NCBI GenBank assembly: GCA_019745555.1
Contig: JAIESX010000001.1
Span: 62,001 to 126,000 of the forward strand
From: Burkholderiaceae bacterium
GTDB taxonomy: Bacteria; Pseudomonadota; Gammaproteobacteria; Burkholderiales; Burkholderiaceae_C
Length of the DNA: 64,000 nt
Reading direction: 5' to 3'
Shown here: one piece after another, positions 18,296 through 27,749 of the stretch
Numbering within the stretch: the stretch's first letter is position 1
Layout of the letters: each line of letters starts with the position of its first letter
Made by a program: the position numbers and the translations under genes
Notes under the pieces: model-generated
What the model saw: only the letters and a program-made list of their open reading frames with translations
What the model was told of the DNA's origin: nothing
Databases searched by the model: none

Positions 18296-18465
18296 AAAAA
18301 AGCTCTCGGGTGTCGCTATTTTCGCCACTTTTGGCCGGCCAGTTTGCAACAAAGTTCAGAAAACATTGCCCAATCAAGGGCTTGGGCGCAAAATCGCGCG
18401 TAATTTGTTAAGTTTTCCGGGTGAGGCGGGCGGTCTGCCCGCGCCCGGAGTCAGCCGGGGGCATC

Positions 18466-19755
18466 GTGAAGCAGCACTACATGACGACAAGCAGGATGGG
18501 GATCAGCGCCCGTGTTTCCATGATCGCGGCCCTGGGCCTGCTGAGCCTGCCGGTCTGGAGCCAGAAATTCCCCAATCTGCCCATCTCCCAGGAGCAGCGC
18601 TCCACGGCCGACAAGGTGGCCCAGGCGGGGGTTCCACTCTCGGAGCTGGCGCCCGATGCGCCCGACAGCTATGTGGTGAAGGCGGGTGACACGCTCTGGG
18701 ACATCTCCAGGATGTTCCTCAGGAGCCCATGGCGCTGGCCCGAGCTCTGGGGTATGAACATGGCGGAGATCCTCAATCCGCACCTGATCTTCCCGGGCCA
18801 GGCCCTCTACCTGATCAAGCGCGACGGGCGCGCCCTGCTCAGCAGCACCGCCCCGGGTGCCGGCGGTGGCGAAGCCGCGGCTGTGGGTACGACGACGACC
18901 GGCACAGGCAGCAGCCGTGATGGTGATGCCGGCATCGAGACCGTGCGCCTGTCGCCCGGCATCCGCTACGAAGCGTACAAGACACCCTTGACCGCGCTGC
19001 GCACCCGCGATATCGAGGCCTTCCTGGCCGAGCCGCTGATCGTCGAGGAAGGTGAGTTGCAGCTGGCCCCGCGCATCGTCGCAGCCGGCGAGAACCGCGT
19101 GATCATCGGCCGCGGTGACCGGGTCTACGCCCGCGGCCCGGCGAACGCACCGCTGCTGGACGACCAGCCCAAGCTCAAGCAGTACCGCATCTTCCGCAAC
19201 GCCAAGCCGCTCAAGGACCCCGAGACCGGCGAAATTCTGGGCTACGAGGCCGAGTTTCTGGGCAAGGCCGTGCTCTCGCGCGGCGAGGGCAGCACCGAAA
19301 TCGCCTCGGCGGGTGGCAAGGTCGACACGGCGTTGGTGCCCGCCACCATCGACATCACCGCGGCCAAGAGCGAGATGCTCGTGGGCGACCGCATGGCGCC
19401 CGAGCCGGCGCGCGAGTTCCTGAACTTCGTGCCGCGCGCACCGTCTGGCAACGTCACCGGGCGCATCGTCTCGATCTACGGCAGCAGCTCCGTGGTCAAC
19501 GCCTCGCAGAACCAGGTCGTCGTGCTCAACCGCGGTCGCCGCGATGGCATCGAGAGCGGCCATGTATTTGCCATCCTCAAGGACGGCCAGCGACTCACGG
19601 ACACGACCGATCCGGCGCGGCCGCTGATCAAGCTGCCCAACGAGCGCAACGGCCTGCTCATGGTCTTCCGCGTCTACGACAAGCTGTCCTACGGCCTGAT
19701 CCTGGACATCACGGACTCGGTCCGGGTCGGTGATCGGCTGGCCACGCCGCAGTAA
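18466..19755 (+). CDS. Secreted LysM peptidoglycan-binding protein
   Basis: About 429 residues. A signal peptide (ARVSMIAALGLLSLPVWSQ) is followed by a LysM domain (YVVKAGDTLWDISRMFLRSPWRWPELWGMN) near residues 60-110 and a roughly 300-residue region without a recognised catalytic motif. LysM binds peptidoglycan glycan strands, so a periplasmic or envelope-associated role is likely. Start is uncertain: GTG at 18466 has a GGGGG ribosome site; ATG 18481 would shorten it by five residues. The same gene order LysM-dprA-smg beside def-fmt resembles the smf/def/fmt neighbourhood of other proteobacteria. Confidence 0.82.
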   Translation: MKQHYMTTSRMGISARVSMIAALGLLSLPVWSQKFPNLPISQEQRSTADKVAQAGVPLSELAPDAPDSYVVKAGDTLWDISRMFLRSPWRWPELWGMNMAEILNPHLIFPGQALYLIKRDGRALLSSTAPGAGGGEAAAVGTTTTGTGSSRDGDAGIETVRLSPGIRYEAYKTPLTALRTRDIEAFLAEPLIVEEGELQLAPRIVAAGENRVIIGRGDRVYARGPANAPLLDDQPKLKQYRIFRNAKPLKDPETGEILGYEAEFLGKAVLSRGEGSTEIASAGGKVDTALVPATIDITAAKSEMLVGDRMAPEPAREFLNFVPRAPSGNVTGRIVSIYGSSSVVNASQNQVVVLNRGRRDGIESGHVFAILKDGQRLTDTTDPARPLIKLPNERNGLLMVFRVYDKLSYGLILDITDSVRVGDRLATPQ

Positions 19756-19784
19756 GTCCCCGCACCTGCGGCGCACCACAGACC

Positions 19785-20909
19785 ATGGAGCGCGAAGAAC
19801 TGGGCGCCTGGCTGCGCCTGACGCTGACCCCCGGTCTGGGTGACGCCAGCGCCCGCCGCCTGCTCGCCGCCTTCGGGCCACCCGAGACGCTCTACACCCA
19901 GACGCCGTCGGCCCTGCAGGCGGTCCTGACCCCGGCCCAGGCCGAGGCCCTGCTCCAGATCCCCGAAGGCTGGGCCGCGCTGCTGGACAGCACCTGGGCC
20001 TGGCTGCAGGCCGAACCCGCAACGCGCGCGGTGGTCGCACTGGGCGACCCGGCCTACCCCCAGGCCCTGCTCAACATTGAGGACCCACCTCTGCTGCTCC
20101 ACCTGAGCGGACGGCTGGATCTGCCGTTGGACAGCGCCCGCAGCCTGGCCATCGTCGGCAGCCGCAATCCCACGCCCCAGGGCGCACTCAATGCGCGTCA
20201 GTTCGCCATGGCCCTGGCCGAGCAGGGCCTGACCATCGTCTCCGGGCTGGCGCTGGGCATCGACGGTGCCGCCCATGAAGGCGCGCTGGCAGGCACGCGC
20301 GACGCCGACCGTCTGGCCACGGTGGCGGTGGTCGGCACCGGAGCTGACCGCGTCTATCCCAAGAGCCATCACGCGCTCGCCAACCGCATCAGAGAGCGCG
20401 GGCTGATCGTCAGCGAATATCCGCTGGGCACGCCGCCGCTGGCGGCCAACTTCCCGCGACGCAACCGTCTGATCGCGGGGCTCTCGAACGCCACCCTGGT
20501 CGTCGAAGCGGCCCTGCAGTCAGGCTCGCTGATCACCGCACGCCTGGCCGCCGAACAGGGCAAGGAGGTGTTTGCCATCCCGGGCTCCATCCACGCCACG
20601 CAGTCGCGCGGCTGTCACGCCCTGATACGCCAGGGGGCCAAGCTGGTCGAATCGGCGCAGGACGTGCTCGAAGACCTGCCCGGCTGGGTCGGCAGCACGA
20701 CACCCGCAGCGACGCCATCCCCGCCCGTGTACGAGGCGACCGATGAGGTGCTGCAGGCCCTGGGTCTGGATCCGGTCAGCCTCGACGCCTTGCAGGCGCG
20801 CACTGGCCTGGACATCGCCCGGCTCCAGGCCCGCCTGATGGCGCTGGAACTCGAAGGACAGGTCGCCCGTCTGCCTGGCGGCCTGCTGCAGCGCCTGGTC
20901 CGCGGCTGA
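19785..20909 (+). CDS. dprA: DNA-processing protein DprA (Smf)
   Basis: 374 residues: N-terminal SAM-like helical domain (LGAWLRLTLTPGLGDASARR), central Rossmann-like DNA-binding domain with AIVGSRNPTPQG, TIVSGLALGIDGAAHEGAL, VVGTGADRVYP and ANFPRRNRLIAGLS, and a C-terminal winged-helix-like domain (LDPVSLDALQARTGLDIARLQ). DprA loads RecA on incoming single-stranded DNA during natural transformation. It follows the LysM gene by about 30 bases. Confidence 0.95.
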   Translation: MEREELGAWLRLTLTPGLGDASARRLLAAFGPPETLYTQTPSALQAVLTPAQAEALLQIPEGWAALLDSTWAWLQAEPATRAVVALGDPAYPQALLNIEDPPLLLHLSGRLDLPLDSARSLAIVGSRNPTPQGALNARQFAMALAEQGLTIVSGLALGIDGAAHEGALAGTRDADRLATVAVVGTGADRVYPKSHHALANRIRERGLIVSEYPLGTPPLAANFPRRNRLIAGLSNATLVVEAALQSGSLITARLAAEQGKEVFAIPGSIHATQSRGCHALIRQGAKLVESAQDVLEDLPGWVGSTTPAATPSPPVYEATDEVLQALGLDPVSLDALQARTGLDIARLQARLMALELEGQVARLPGGLLQRLVRG

Positions 20910-20988
20910 CACAGGTCGCCACGTGCACACAGCGCAACAGCGCCAGGAACACCACCCATTTCACGCTGGCGACTGGCGCGTTCTGCGC

Positions 20989-20994
20989 TATATT
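20989..20994 (+). promoter_or_regulatory. -10-like element of smg
   Basis: TATATT ends six bases before the smg ATG. A TGGCGA hexamer (20967-20972) sits 16 bases upstream as a weak -35. Initiation here would give an almost leaderless smg message in addition to read-through from dprA. Confidence 0.4.
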
Positions 20995-21000
20995 GAAGCC

Positions 21001-21492
21001 ATGTTCGAAGTGCTTGTGTACGTGTACGAAAACTACTGGCGCGGAGATGCCTGTCCCGAACTGCCGCAGCTGGAACGCAAGCTCAATGCCATCGGCTTCG
21101 ACGCCGACGAGATCCGTGACGCCCTGCTCTGGCTCGATGGCCTGAATCTCGCGGCCCAGAGCACGCTCTGGCTCGACGCCGAACCCGCCCCCGCCACCGA
21201 CCTGCCCCGCGTTCAGTCCGCAGACAGCCTGCGTGTCTACTCGGTGGCCGAACAGAATCATCTTGGCGCCGAGTGCCTGGGCTTCATCAGCTTCCTTGAG
21301 TCGGCCGGTGTGCTGCCGCCGCCCATGCGCGAGGTGGTGCTGGATCGGGCCATGGCCATCCCCGGCGAGCCCATGGCCCTGGACGATCTCAAGATCATCA
21401 TCCTCATGGTCTACTGGAGCTTTGGCGAGGAGCCGGACGCACTCATCCTCGACGAGCTGTACGACGACCACGCCGAGCGCGTGGCCCACTGA
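21001..21492 (+). CDS. smg: Smg family protein (DUF494)
   Basis: 163 residues, acidic, starting MFEVLVYVYENYW as in E. coli Smg; the C-terminal ALDDLKIIILMVYWSFGEEP stretch is also diagnostic. Function is unknown, but the gene sits after dprA/smf across proteobacteria, as it does here. The ATG at 21001 fixes the conserved N-terminus. A strong palindromic terminator follows. Confidence 0.92.
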   Translation: MFEVLVYVYENYWRGDACPELPQLERKLNAIGFDADEIRDALLWLDGLNLAAQSTLWLDAEPAPATDLPRVQSADSLRVYSVAEQNHLGAECLGFISFLESAGVLPPPMREVVLDRAMAIPGEPMALDDLKIIILMVYWSFGEEPDALILDELYDDHAERVAH

Positions 21493-21511
21493 GCCGCGCC
21501 ACCCCCCATGA

Positions 21512-21535
21512 AAAAGCCCCGCATGCGGGGCTTTT
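21512..21535. terminator. Bidirectional terminator between smg and the DUF1631 gene
   Basis: Near-perfect 24-base palindrome AAAAGCCCCGC / GCGGGGCTTTT, with A and T runs at both ends so that it can terminate both the plus-strand smg and the minus-strand DUF1631 transcripts. Confidence 0.9.
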
Positions 21536-21540
21536 CTGTG

Positions 21541-24264
21541 TCAGGAGACAAGACGTTCCGGGTTGGCCTCCAGCCGGGTCAGCGCCTCTCGCGTGGCGCG
21601 CACGGTCAACGTCTCCTCTTCCTGCGGCAGCAGCAGGCCGGCCTGCAGATAGGCTGCCAGACGCCCGGCCTGGATCAGATAGCTCTGGCCGTCGCTGGAC
21701 GCGAAGAGATTGAGATGCTTGCGGTCGCTGCGCCAGACGAACTGGACCTGCTTGACCTTGCCGTTGTGATCGAGCGTGAACCAGGCACCGGGTTGCAGCT
21801 CCTGGGCCCAGGCAACCATGGCCGGCGTGGGCTTGGAGCCGCCATTGGTCACCACCTCGATGGTCGAAGCGTCGATGCCCAGCATCATTTCGATGCTCTC
21901 GGCGTCTAGCGGCAGGTCACCCAGGCCGTCCTCACTGACGAAATCCTCCAGGTTGGCCAGGCGCTGCGTCATGGCGTCGATCTGGGCCTGCGGAATGGCC
22001 TGGGTCTTGGACATGAAGGCGTCGGCCATGGTATCGCTGACGATCTTGATGTGCGCGTCCTGGTCGGTGGCCGACATGCCCAGCAGGCCCATACCGGCAC
22101 GCAGGCGCTGCAGCAGCTGCGGCAGGTCCTGGATCACACGCGCGCGGTCGTTGCGGTTGGGCTTGGCACTGGCCGACCAGACCAGGTCGGCGGCGGCCTT
22201 CTTGAGCGCCACGGTCTCGGCGTCCTTGGGTCCCTTGCGCACAGCCGACACGGCCAGCACCTCGGCCCAGACCTTGAAGAGGAAGGTGCGGATCTCGTCG
22301 CGCACCGGGATGTCCTTGAGCAGATTGCGCATCTCGATCGTGTACTGGATGGTCAGCGTTTCCTTCTGCTCGACTTGCTGCGCCACACTCACGACCTTCT
22401 GCGTCTTCTCCTTGCCGGTGAGGAACTTGGCCAGGAATTTCTGGAACTCGTCGTAGACGATCTGGAAGACACGCTTGCCGGTCTCGGGGTACTGCTCGAT
22501 GACCTGCACGATGCGCTTGATCTCGGCCTCGAGCGCACTGCCGGAGATGCTGCTGGCCTCGAAGCCCAGCACGCAGGAGCCCATGCGGTCGATCAGCTGG
22601 CGTGCCGGATGGTTGATGGAGCCGAAGAAATCGGGCTCGGCCAGGGCCACGCGCAGCACCGGCATCTGCAGCCGGGCGAACCAGACCCGGATCGTCGTCG
22701 GGATGCGTTCCTCGGCCAGGATGGCCTGGAACATCAGGGCCACCATCTCGATGATCGCCTTCTCGCTCTTGGTCTCGGCTTTCTTCTTGAGCTCGTCGGT
22801 CTTTTCGCGCAGCTTCTCGGCCACCTTGACCACGCCAGCTGGGCTGTAGTCTTCATAGACCGTGCCGGTGCCGCCGCCGGCACTGCCGTATTGGGGACGT
22901 TCGGCGATGGCCGCCGCCAGGGCCGGCGACGGCGGCTGGGCCGAGGTGGCGCTGAAATCACCTGCACCCACGCCGACCAGCAGACGCTTGAGCTGGCCGA
23001 ACATACCCTGGGCCCGGCTACGCGTGCGCGCCAGCGGGGTGGTCTGGGTCAGGAGCCGGGTTTCCTCATGGGTGCCGCCAAACTGGGACGGCGCGCCCTG
23101 GGCCATGGCCTGGTGCATCTGGGCAGGTGTCTGACCCAGGGCCGCCGGCATGGAGCCGGTCCCGCCCGCGGCGCCCGCCGCAGGGAGGCGTCCGGGTCGT
23201 GCGGGTAAGCCGGCCGCGCCATCGTCCCAGCCCAGACGGCCACCGAACAGCTGGCCACCGCCGCGTCCGACGGGCATGCCCGTCGGCGGCGCCACCTGCC
23301 CGGGATAGACCGGCTGCCCGGGGGGCATGGGCGCCCCGGTCGACGCAGGGCCCCGGGCCATGGGCATCTGACCAGCCCCCAGCGGGGCAGGGGCCGACAC
23401 CACAGCCTGGCCGGCGCCATACGCCTGGCTCGGGTACGACTGGGGATAGGCTGAGTGACCCCCGGCTGCACCATAGGCGGGCGCCGGGCCCGACGCCCAG
23501 CCACCACCACCGGGATCGCCCTGGATCTGGGAGTCTTCAGGCATCGGGTCCTGGGGCGGAGCGCCCGGAGGCGGTGGCGGCCGGCGACCGACCGCGCCAC
23601 GCTTGACCCGGTCCTTGAAATCGATGGTGGGCATGATGCCCTGCTGGATCAGGAATTCGTTGCCGCTGGCATAGGCCTGCTTGAGCCTGTCGATCAGGTG
23701 CTTCTGCACCACCTCCGACACCATGGGCCAGGACTCGCGCGGCATGCCACAGGTGGTCCACTGCTCGATCATGAGCAGGATCAGCACCTCGGGACGCAGG
23801 AGATCGTGGCCCTCAAGGTCGTCACGGTTTTCCAGGGTCTTGATGCGCACGCGCAGGTCGTCGAGCTCGGCGCCGACTTTTTCGACCACAGCCAGCACCA
23901 GGCGCGAGGCCAGGATCTTGTTCTCGACCGCGTCAGTCCCCACCAGGGACAGACCGCCATCACCCTCGAGAGTAAGCTCATCTTTCTTCTTCTCGGACTT
24001 CTTGCCGGCCGGAGACTTGAGCGCCTCCTGCCAGACCTTCATGGTCCCGTCGATCCACGGCATGCGCTGCTTCTGGAACAGCATCCAGGCATCGCGCCGG
24101 TTCTGCATGTCGCGCGTGGTGCCACGCTCGTTGAGCAGCGCGGTCAGGCGATCCTGCACCAGACCGCCGAGCTCCACCAGGATCTTCTGCGCGTCCGCCA
24201 GAAAACGCTCACGCGTCTTCTGGGCCAGCTGCATGCGCTGCATGTAGGAGAGCGGGGTGGCCAT
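21541..24264 (-). CDS. Large DUF1631-family cytoplasmic protein
   Basis: 907 residues, no signal peptide or membrane helix. The N-terminal 200 residues are helical (MATPLSYMQRMQLAQKTRER, VLILLMIEQWTTCGMPRESW); residues about 215-430 form a low-complexity Pro/Gly/Ala linker; the rest is helical with a lysine-rich segment (EKLREKTDELKKKAETKSEK) and a small C-terminal beta-rich part (GAWFTLDHNGKVKQVQFVWR). This matches the DUF1631 family of beta- and gammaproteobacteria, of unknown function. The C-terminal part resembles the layout of PilZ-type domains, but I see no RxxxR or D/NxSxxG pair to claim cyclic-di-GMP binding. Downstream of the secDF operon with 17 bases between secF and this start. 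Confidence 0.85.
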   Translation of the reverse strand: MATPLSYMQRMQLAQKTRERFLADAQKILVELGGLVQDRLTALLNERGTTRDMQNRRDAWMLFQKQRMPWIDGTMKVWQEALKSPAGKKSEKKKDELTLEGDGGLSLVGTDAVENKILASRLVLAVVEKVGAELDDLRVRIKTLENRDDLEGHDLLRPEVLILLMIEQWTTCGMPRESWPMVSEVVQKHLIDRLKQAYASGNEFLIQQGIMPTIDFKDRVKRGAVGRRPPPPPGAPPQDPMPEDSQIQGDPGGGGWASGPAPAYGAAGGHSAYPQSYPSQAYGAGQAVVSAPAPLGAGQMPMARGPASTGAPMPPGQPVYPGQVAPPTGMPVGRGGGQLFGGRLGWDDGAAGLPARPGRLPAAGAAGGTGSMPAALGQTPAQMHQAMAQGAPSQFGGTHEETRLLTQTTPLARTRSRAQGMFGQLKRLLVGVGAGDFSATSAQPPSPALAAAIAERPQYGSAGGGTGTVYEDYSPAGVVKVAEKLREKTDELKKKAETKSEKAIIEMVALMFQAILAEERIPTTIRVWFARLQMPVLRVALAEPDFFGSINHPARQLIDRMGSCVLGFEASSISGSALEAEIKRIVQVIEQYPETGKRVFQIVYDEFQKFLAKFLTGKEKTQKVVSVAQQVEQKETLTIQYTIEMRNLLKDIPVRDEIRTFLFKVWAEVLAVSAVRKGPKDAETVALKKAAADLVWSASAKPNRNDRARVIQDLPQLLQRLRAGMGLLGMSATDQDAHIKIVSDTMADAFMSKTQAIPQAQIDAMTQRLANLEDFVSEDGLGDLPLDAESIEMMLGIDASTIEVVTNGGSKPTPAMVAWAQELQPGAWFTLDHNGKVKQVQFVWRSDRKHLNLFASSDGQSYLIQAGRLAAYLQAGLLLPQEEETLTVRATREALTRLEANPERLVS

Positions 24265-24281
24265 GGGATGCTTGCCTCAGT

Positions 24282-25241
24282 TCAGACCACGGCTCCCGCA
24301 TTGGGGTCACCGGGATCGACGTCACGCTTGCCGGAAGAGCCCGGCTTGACCAGATCTTCGCGCTTGACACCCAGCCACATGGCAATGGCGGCCGCCACGA
24401 AAACCGAGGAATAGATGCCGAAGCAGATGCCGATGGTCAGGGCCAGCGAGAAGTAATGCAGCGTGGGGCCGCCGAACAGCAGCATGGACAGCACCATGAT
24501 CTGGGTCGAGCCGTGCGTGATGATGGTACGGCTGATCGTGGACGTGATCGCGTTGTCGATGATCTCGACCGTATTCAGCTTGCGCAGGCGGCGGAAGTTT
24601 TCGCGGATGCGGTCGAAGATCACCACCGACTCGTTGACCGAGTAACCCAGCACGGCCAGCACCGCAGCCAGTACCGGCAGCGAGAATTCCCACTGGAAGA
24701 AGGCAAAGAAGCCCAGGATGATGATCACGTCGTGCAGGTTGGCGACGATGGCCGCCACGGCGAACTTCCACTCGAAGCGGAACGCCAAGTAGATCATGAT
24801 GCCGCCGACCACGAAGGCTAGGGCCATGAGCCCGTCGAGCGCCAGTTCGTCGCCCACCTGGGGGCCCACGAACTCGCTGCGCCGCAAGGTGGCACTGCTG
24901 TCCTGAGCCTGCAAGGCGGTCAGCACCTGTTCGCTCTGTTGGCCCGAGCTCACACCCTTGACGGCCGGCATGCGGATCAGAACGTCGCGCGAGGTGCCGA
25001 AGTTCTGCACCTGCACATCGGTGTAGCCCAGCTTGGCGATGCTGCCACGCACCGCCTCCAGATCGGCCGGCTGGGCGTAGCTCACTTCAATCAGCGTGCC
25101 GCCGGTGAATTCCACCGACAGATGCAGACCACGTGTGACCAGAAAGAAGACCGCAGCCAGGAAAGTGACTGTCGAGATGACGTTGAGGATCAGCGCATGC
25201 CGCATGAACGGAATGTCGCGCCGGATTTTGAAAAATTCCAT
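24282..25241 (-). CDS. secF: Protein translocase subunit SecF
   Basis: 319 residues with six membrane segments and the SecF signatures: FVGPQVGDEL, the AFRFEWKFAVAAIVANLHDV block, GYSVNESVVIFDRIREN and the SRTIITHGSTQIMVL stretch. With SecD it pulls exported proteins from SecYEG using proton flow. It lies 101 bases after secD, an unusually long gap with a hairpin, and is followed by the DUF1631 gene. Confidence 0.97.
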   Translation of the reverse strand: MEFFKIRRDIPFMRHALILNVISTVTFLAAVFFLVTRGLHLSVEFTGGTLIEVSYAQPADLEAVRGSIAKLGYTDVQVQNFGTSRDVLIRMPAVKGVSSGQQSEQVLTALQAQDSSATLRRSEFVGPQVGDELALDGLMALAFVVGGIMIYLAFRFEWKFAVAAIVANLHDVIIILGFFAFFQWEFSLPVLAAVLAVLGYSVNESVVIFDRIRENFRRLRKLNTVEIIDNAITSTISRTIITHGSTQIMVLSMLLFGGPTLHYFSLALTIGICFGIYSSVFVAAAIAMWLGVKREDLVKPGSSGKRDVDPGDPNAGAVV

Positions 25242-25275
25242 TTTTAGCTTGCCTGAGAATGGAATTTTCGGCGCA

Positions 25276-25306
25276 GGGTCACATTTACGCGTAGCGCATG
25301 TGAGCC
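25276..25306 (-). promoter_or_regulatory. Stem-loop in the secD-secF spacer
   Basis: Inverted repeat with perfect TCACAT/ATGTGA arms, extended by two further pairs past one mismatch, enclosing the smaller palindrome GCG-cta-CGC. No T-tract follows on the minus strand, so it looks like an RNA-processing, stability or attenuation element rather than a terminator. Confidence 0.4.
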
Positions 25307-25342
25307 GCAGCCAAAAACTCCCTCGTTATTGAGCATTCTTCC

Positions 25343-27223
25343 TCAATCCACCTTGGCCGATGCCTGCCCGTCAGGCCGCCAGACGGTACCGATCGACACC
25401 GTCTTGAGCTTTTTGCGGCTACCGTACCACAAATTGACCAGTCCGCGGGAGAAGAACACGGCCGAGAACATGCTTGTCAGAATCCCGAGACAGTGCACCA
25501 CGGCAAAACCGCGCACCGGCCCGGAACCGAAGGCCAGCAGCGCCAGACCGGCAATCAGGGTCGTGACGTTGGAATCCAGAATCGTCGCCCAGGCGCGGTC
25601 ATACCCGGTATGGATGGCCGCCTGCGGCGAGGCGCCGTTGCGCAGCTCTTCGCGGACGCGCTCGTTGATCAGCACGTTGGCGTCGATGGCCATGCCCAGG
25701 ACCAGGGCCATGGCCGCCATGCCCGGCAGCGTGAGCGTGGCCTGCAGCATGGAGAGCACGGCCACCAGCAGCAGCAGGTTGACCGCCAGGGCCACGCTGG
25801 AGAACACGCCAAACAGCATGTAGTACATGCACATGAACACCGCCACGGCCACAAAACCCCAGGTCACGCTGGCAAAGCCCTTGGCAATGTTCTCGGCGCC
25901 CAGGCTGGGGCCGATGGTGCGCTCCTCGATGATCTCCATGGGCGCAGCCAGGGCACCGGCGCGCAGCAGCAGCGCCGTATCAGCGGCCTCGGTGGTCGTC
26001 ATGCGGCCGGAAATCTGCACCCGGCCGCCGCCGATCTCACTGCGGATCACCGGGGCCGTGACCACCTCGCCCTTGCCCTTTTCGAACAGGATGATGGCCA
26101 TGCGCTTGCCCACGCTCTCGCGCGTCACATCCTTGAAGATGCGCGCGCCCTTGGCGTCCAGCGTCAGGTTGACCGTGGGCTCCTGGGTCTGGCTGTCGAA
26201 ACCGGGCTGGGCATCGGTGAGGTTGTCGCCGGTCAGCACGACCTGTTTCTTCACGATCACGGCCTGGCCGTTGCGGTCCAGGTAACGCTCGGCGCCGAAA
26301 GGCACGGGACCGGCACCGGCCTCGGCGCTGCGGCCCTCGACGCTCTCGTCCACCATGCGCAGCTCCAGCGTGGCGGTACGGCCCAGGATGTCCTTGGCCT
26401 TGGCCGTGTCCTGCACGCCGGGCAGCTGCACGACGATGCGGTCCAGGCCCTGCTGCTGGATCACGGGCTCGGCGACGCCCAGCTCGTTGATCCGGTTGTG
26501 CAGGGTGGTGATGTTCTGCTTGAGTGCCTGCTCCTGCACCAGACGCACGGACTGGGGCTTGAGGCTCAGGGTCAGCCGGGTGTCGGTCCCTTCCTGGGTC
26601 TCGACCGCCTGCAGATCGGCAAACTGGTCCAGCAGCACCCGGCGGGCGGCGTCCAGGGTGGCCGCATCGCGCAGGCGCAGCTCGATGGTCTGACCGTTGC
26701 GCGCAATGCCCCCGTGGCGCACATTCTTCTCCCGCAGCACGGTGCGCAGGTCACCCGCCAGGGACTCGGCTTTCTTGGTCAGCGCCGCCTGCATGTCGAC
26801 CTGCAACATGAAGTGCACGCCGCCGCGCAGGTCCAGGCCCAGGTACATGGGGGCCGCATGGAGCGCGGCCAGCCAGCCCGGCGTGCGCGAGAGCAGGTTG
26901 AGGGCGACGATGTACTCGGGATCGGCGGGGTCGCGGATCAGGACGCGCTCGATGGCATCCTTGGCCTTGAGCTGGGTGTCGGTGTCGTCAAAACGCACAC
27001 GCAGCGAGCCGGCCTCCAGGCTGATGGTGTCGGGCACGATGCCGGCTTTCTTGAGCGCCGCCTCGACCCGGACCTGGGTACCGGCGTCGACCTTGAGCAC
27101 GGCCTTGGCTGGCGACACCTGCACGGCAGGGGCTTCGCCAAAAAAGTTGGGCGCCGTATAGACGGCACCCACCAGCAAGGCGATCACGATGATCGCGTAT
27201 TTCCACAGGGAATAACGGTTCAT
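25343..27223 (-). CDS. secD: Protein translocase subunit SecD
   Basis: 626 residues. An N-terminal membrane helix (WKYAIIVIALLVGAVYTAPNFFG) precedes the large periplasmic P1 region (DLRGGVHFMLQVDM, NRINELGVAEPVIQQQG, RIVVQLPGVQDTAKAKDILG), then five more helices including GMAIDANVLINERVREELR and GSGPVRGFAVVHCLGILTSM. Normal SecD length. It follows yajC by about 80 bases and precedes secF. Confidence 0.97.
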   Translation of the reverse strand: MNRYSLWKYAIIVIALLVGAVYTAPNFFGEAPAVQVSPAKAVLKVDAGTQVRVEAALKKAGIVPDTISLEAGSLRVRFDDTDTQLKAKDAIERVLIRDPADPEYIVALNLLSRTPGWLAALHAAPMYLGLDLRGGVHFMLQVDMQAALTKKAESLAGDLRTVLREKNVRHGGIARNGQTIELRLRDAATLDAARRVLLDQFADLQAVETQEGTDTRLTLSLKPQSVRLVQEQALKQNITTLHNRINELGVAEPVIQQQGLDRIVVQLPGVQDTAKAKDILGRTATLELRMVDESVEGRSAEAGAGPVPFGAERYLDRNGQAVIVKKQVVLTGDNLTDAQPGFDSQTQEPTVNLTLDAKGARIFKDVTRESVGKRMAIILFEKGKGEVVTAPVIRSEIGGGRVQISGRMTTTEAADTALLLRAGALAAPMEIIEERTIGPSLGAENIAKGFASVTWGFVAVAVFMCMYYMLFGVFSSVALAVNLLLLVAVLSMLQATLTLPGMAAMALVLGMAIDANVLINERVREELRNGASPQAAIHTGYDRAWATILDSNVTTLIAGLALLAFGSGPVRGFAVVHCLGILTSMFSAVFFSRGLVNLWYGSRKKLKTVSIGTVWRPDGQASAKVD

Positions 27224-27305
27224 GAAGCTTGTGCGTTGTGCGTTGGGCGAGAGCGTCGGGAATGTCTGCGCTGAACGCTGAACGCTCAGCGCCCGACCCG
27301 CAAAC

Positions 27306-27644
27306 TCACTTCATCGTGCCCTTGGGCAGCACCTGCACCACCGCCTGGCGCTGCAGCTGCACCTCGACGCCCGAGGCCAGTTCGACGCTGATGAAGTTGT
27401 CGCCCAGCGAGCTGACGCGGCCCAGGATGCCACCGGCGGTCACCACCTCGTCACCCTTGGCCAGGGCCTCGACCATGGCGCGGTGCTCCTTCTGCTTCTT
27501 CATCTGGGGACGGATCATGATGAAGTACAGCACCACGAACATCAGCACGATGGGCAGCATGCTCAGCAGGGAATCCTGCATGCTGGGTGCGGCGGCGGGT
27601 GCGGTCTGGGCAAAGGCGGAAGAAATAAACACGGTCGACTCCAC
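27306..27644 (-). CDS. yajC: Sec translocase accessory subunit YajC
   Basis: 112 residues with one membrane helix (MLPIVLMFVVLYFIMIRPQM) and the conserved cytoplasmic stretch KKQKEHRAMVEALAKGDEVV and TAGGILGRVSSL. YajC is part of the holotranslocon with SecDF. It opens the yajC-secD-secF operon; tgt/queA, often upstream in other bacteria, are absent here. Confidence 0.95.
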   Translation of the reverse strand: MESTVFISSAFAQTAPAAAPSMQDSLLSMLPIVLMFVVLYFIMIRPQMKKQKEHRAMVEALAKGDEVVTAGGILGRVSSLGDNFISVELASGVEVQLQRQAVVQVLPKGTMK

Positions 27645-27749
27645 GGGTTTTCTGGGTTGGATGAATCCTGCCGCAGGCCCGTCCGGGCTCCCGCGCAGGT
27701 GAGCCGCTCATTGTACGGGGGCCTTGCGACCCCCTACCGCCCTGTGGAA

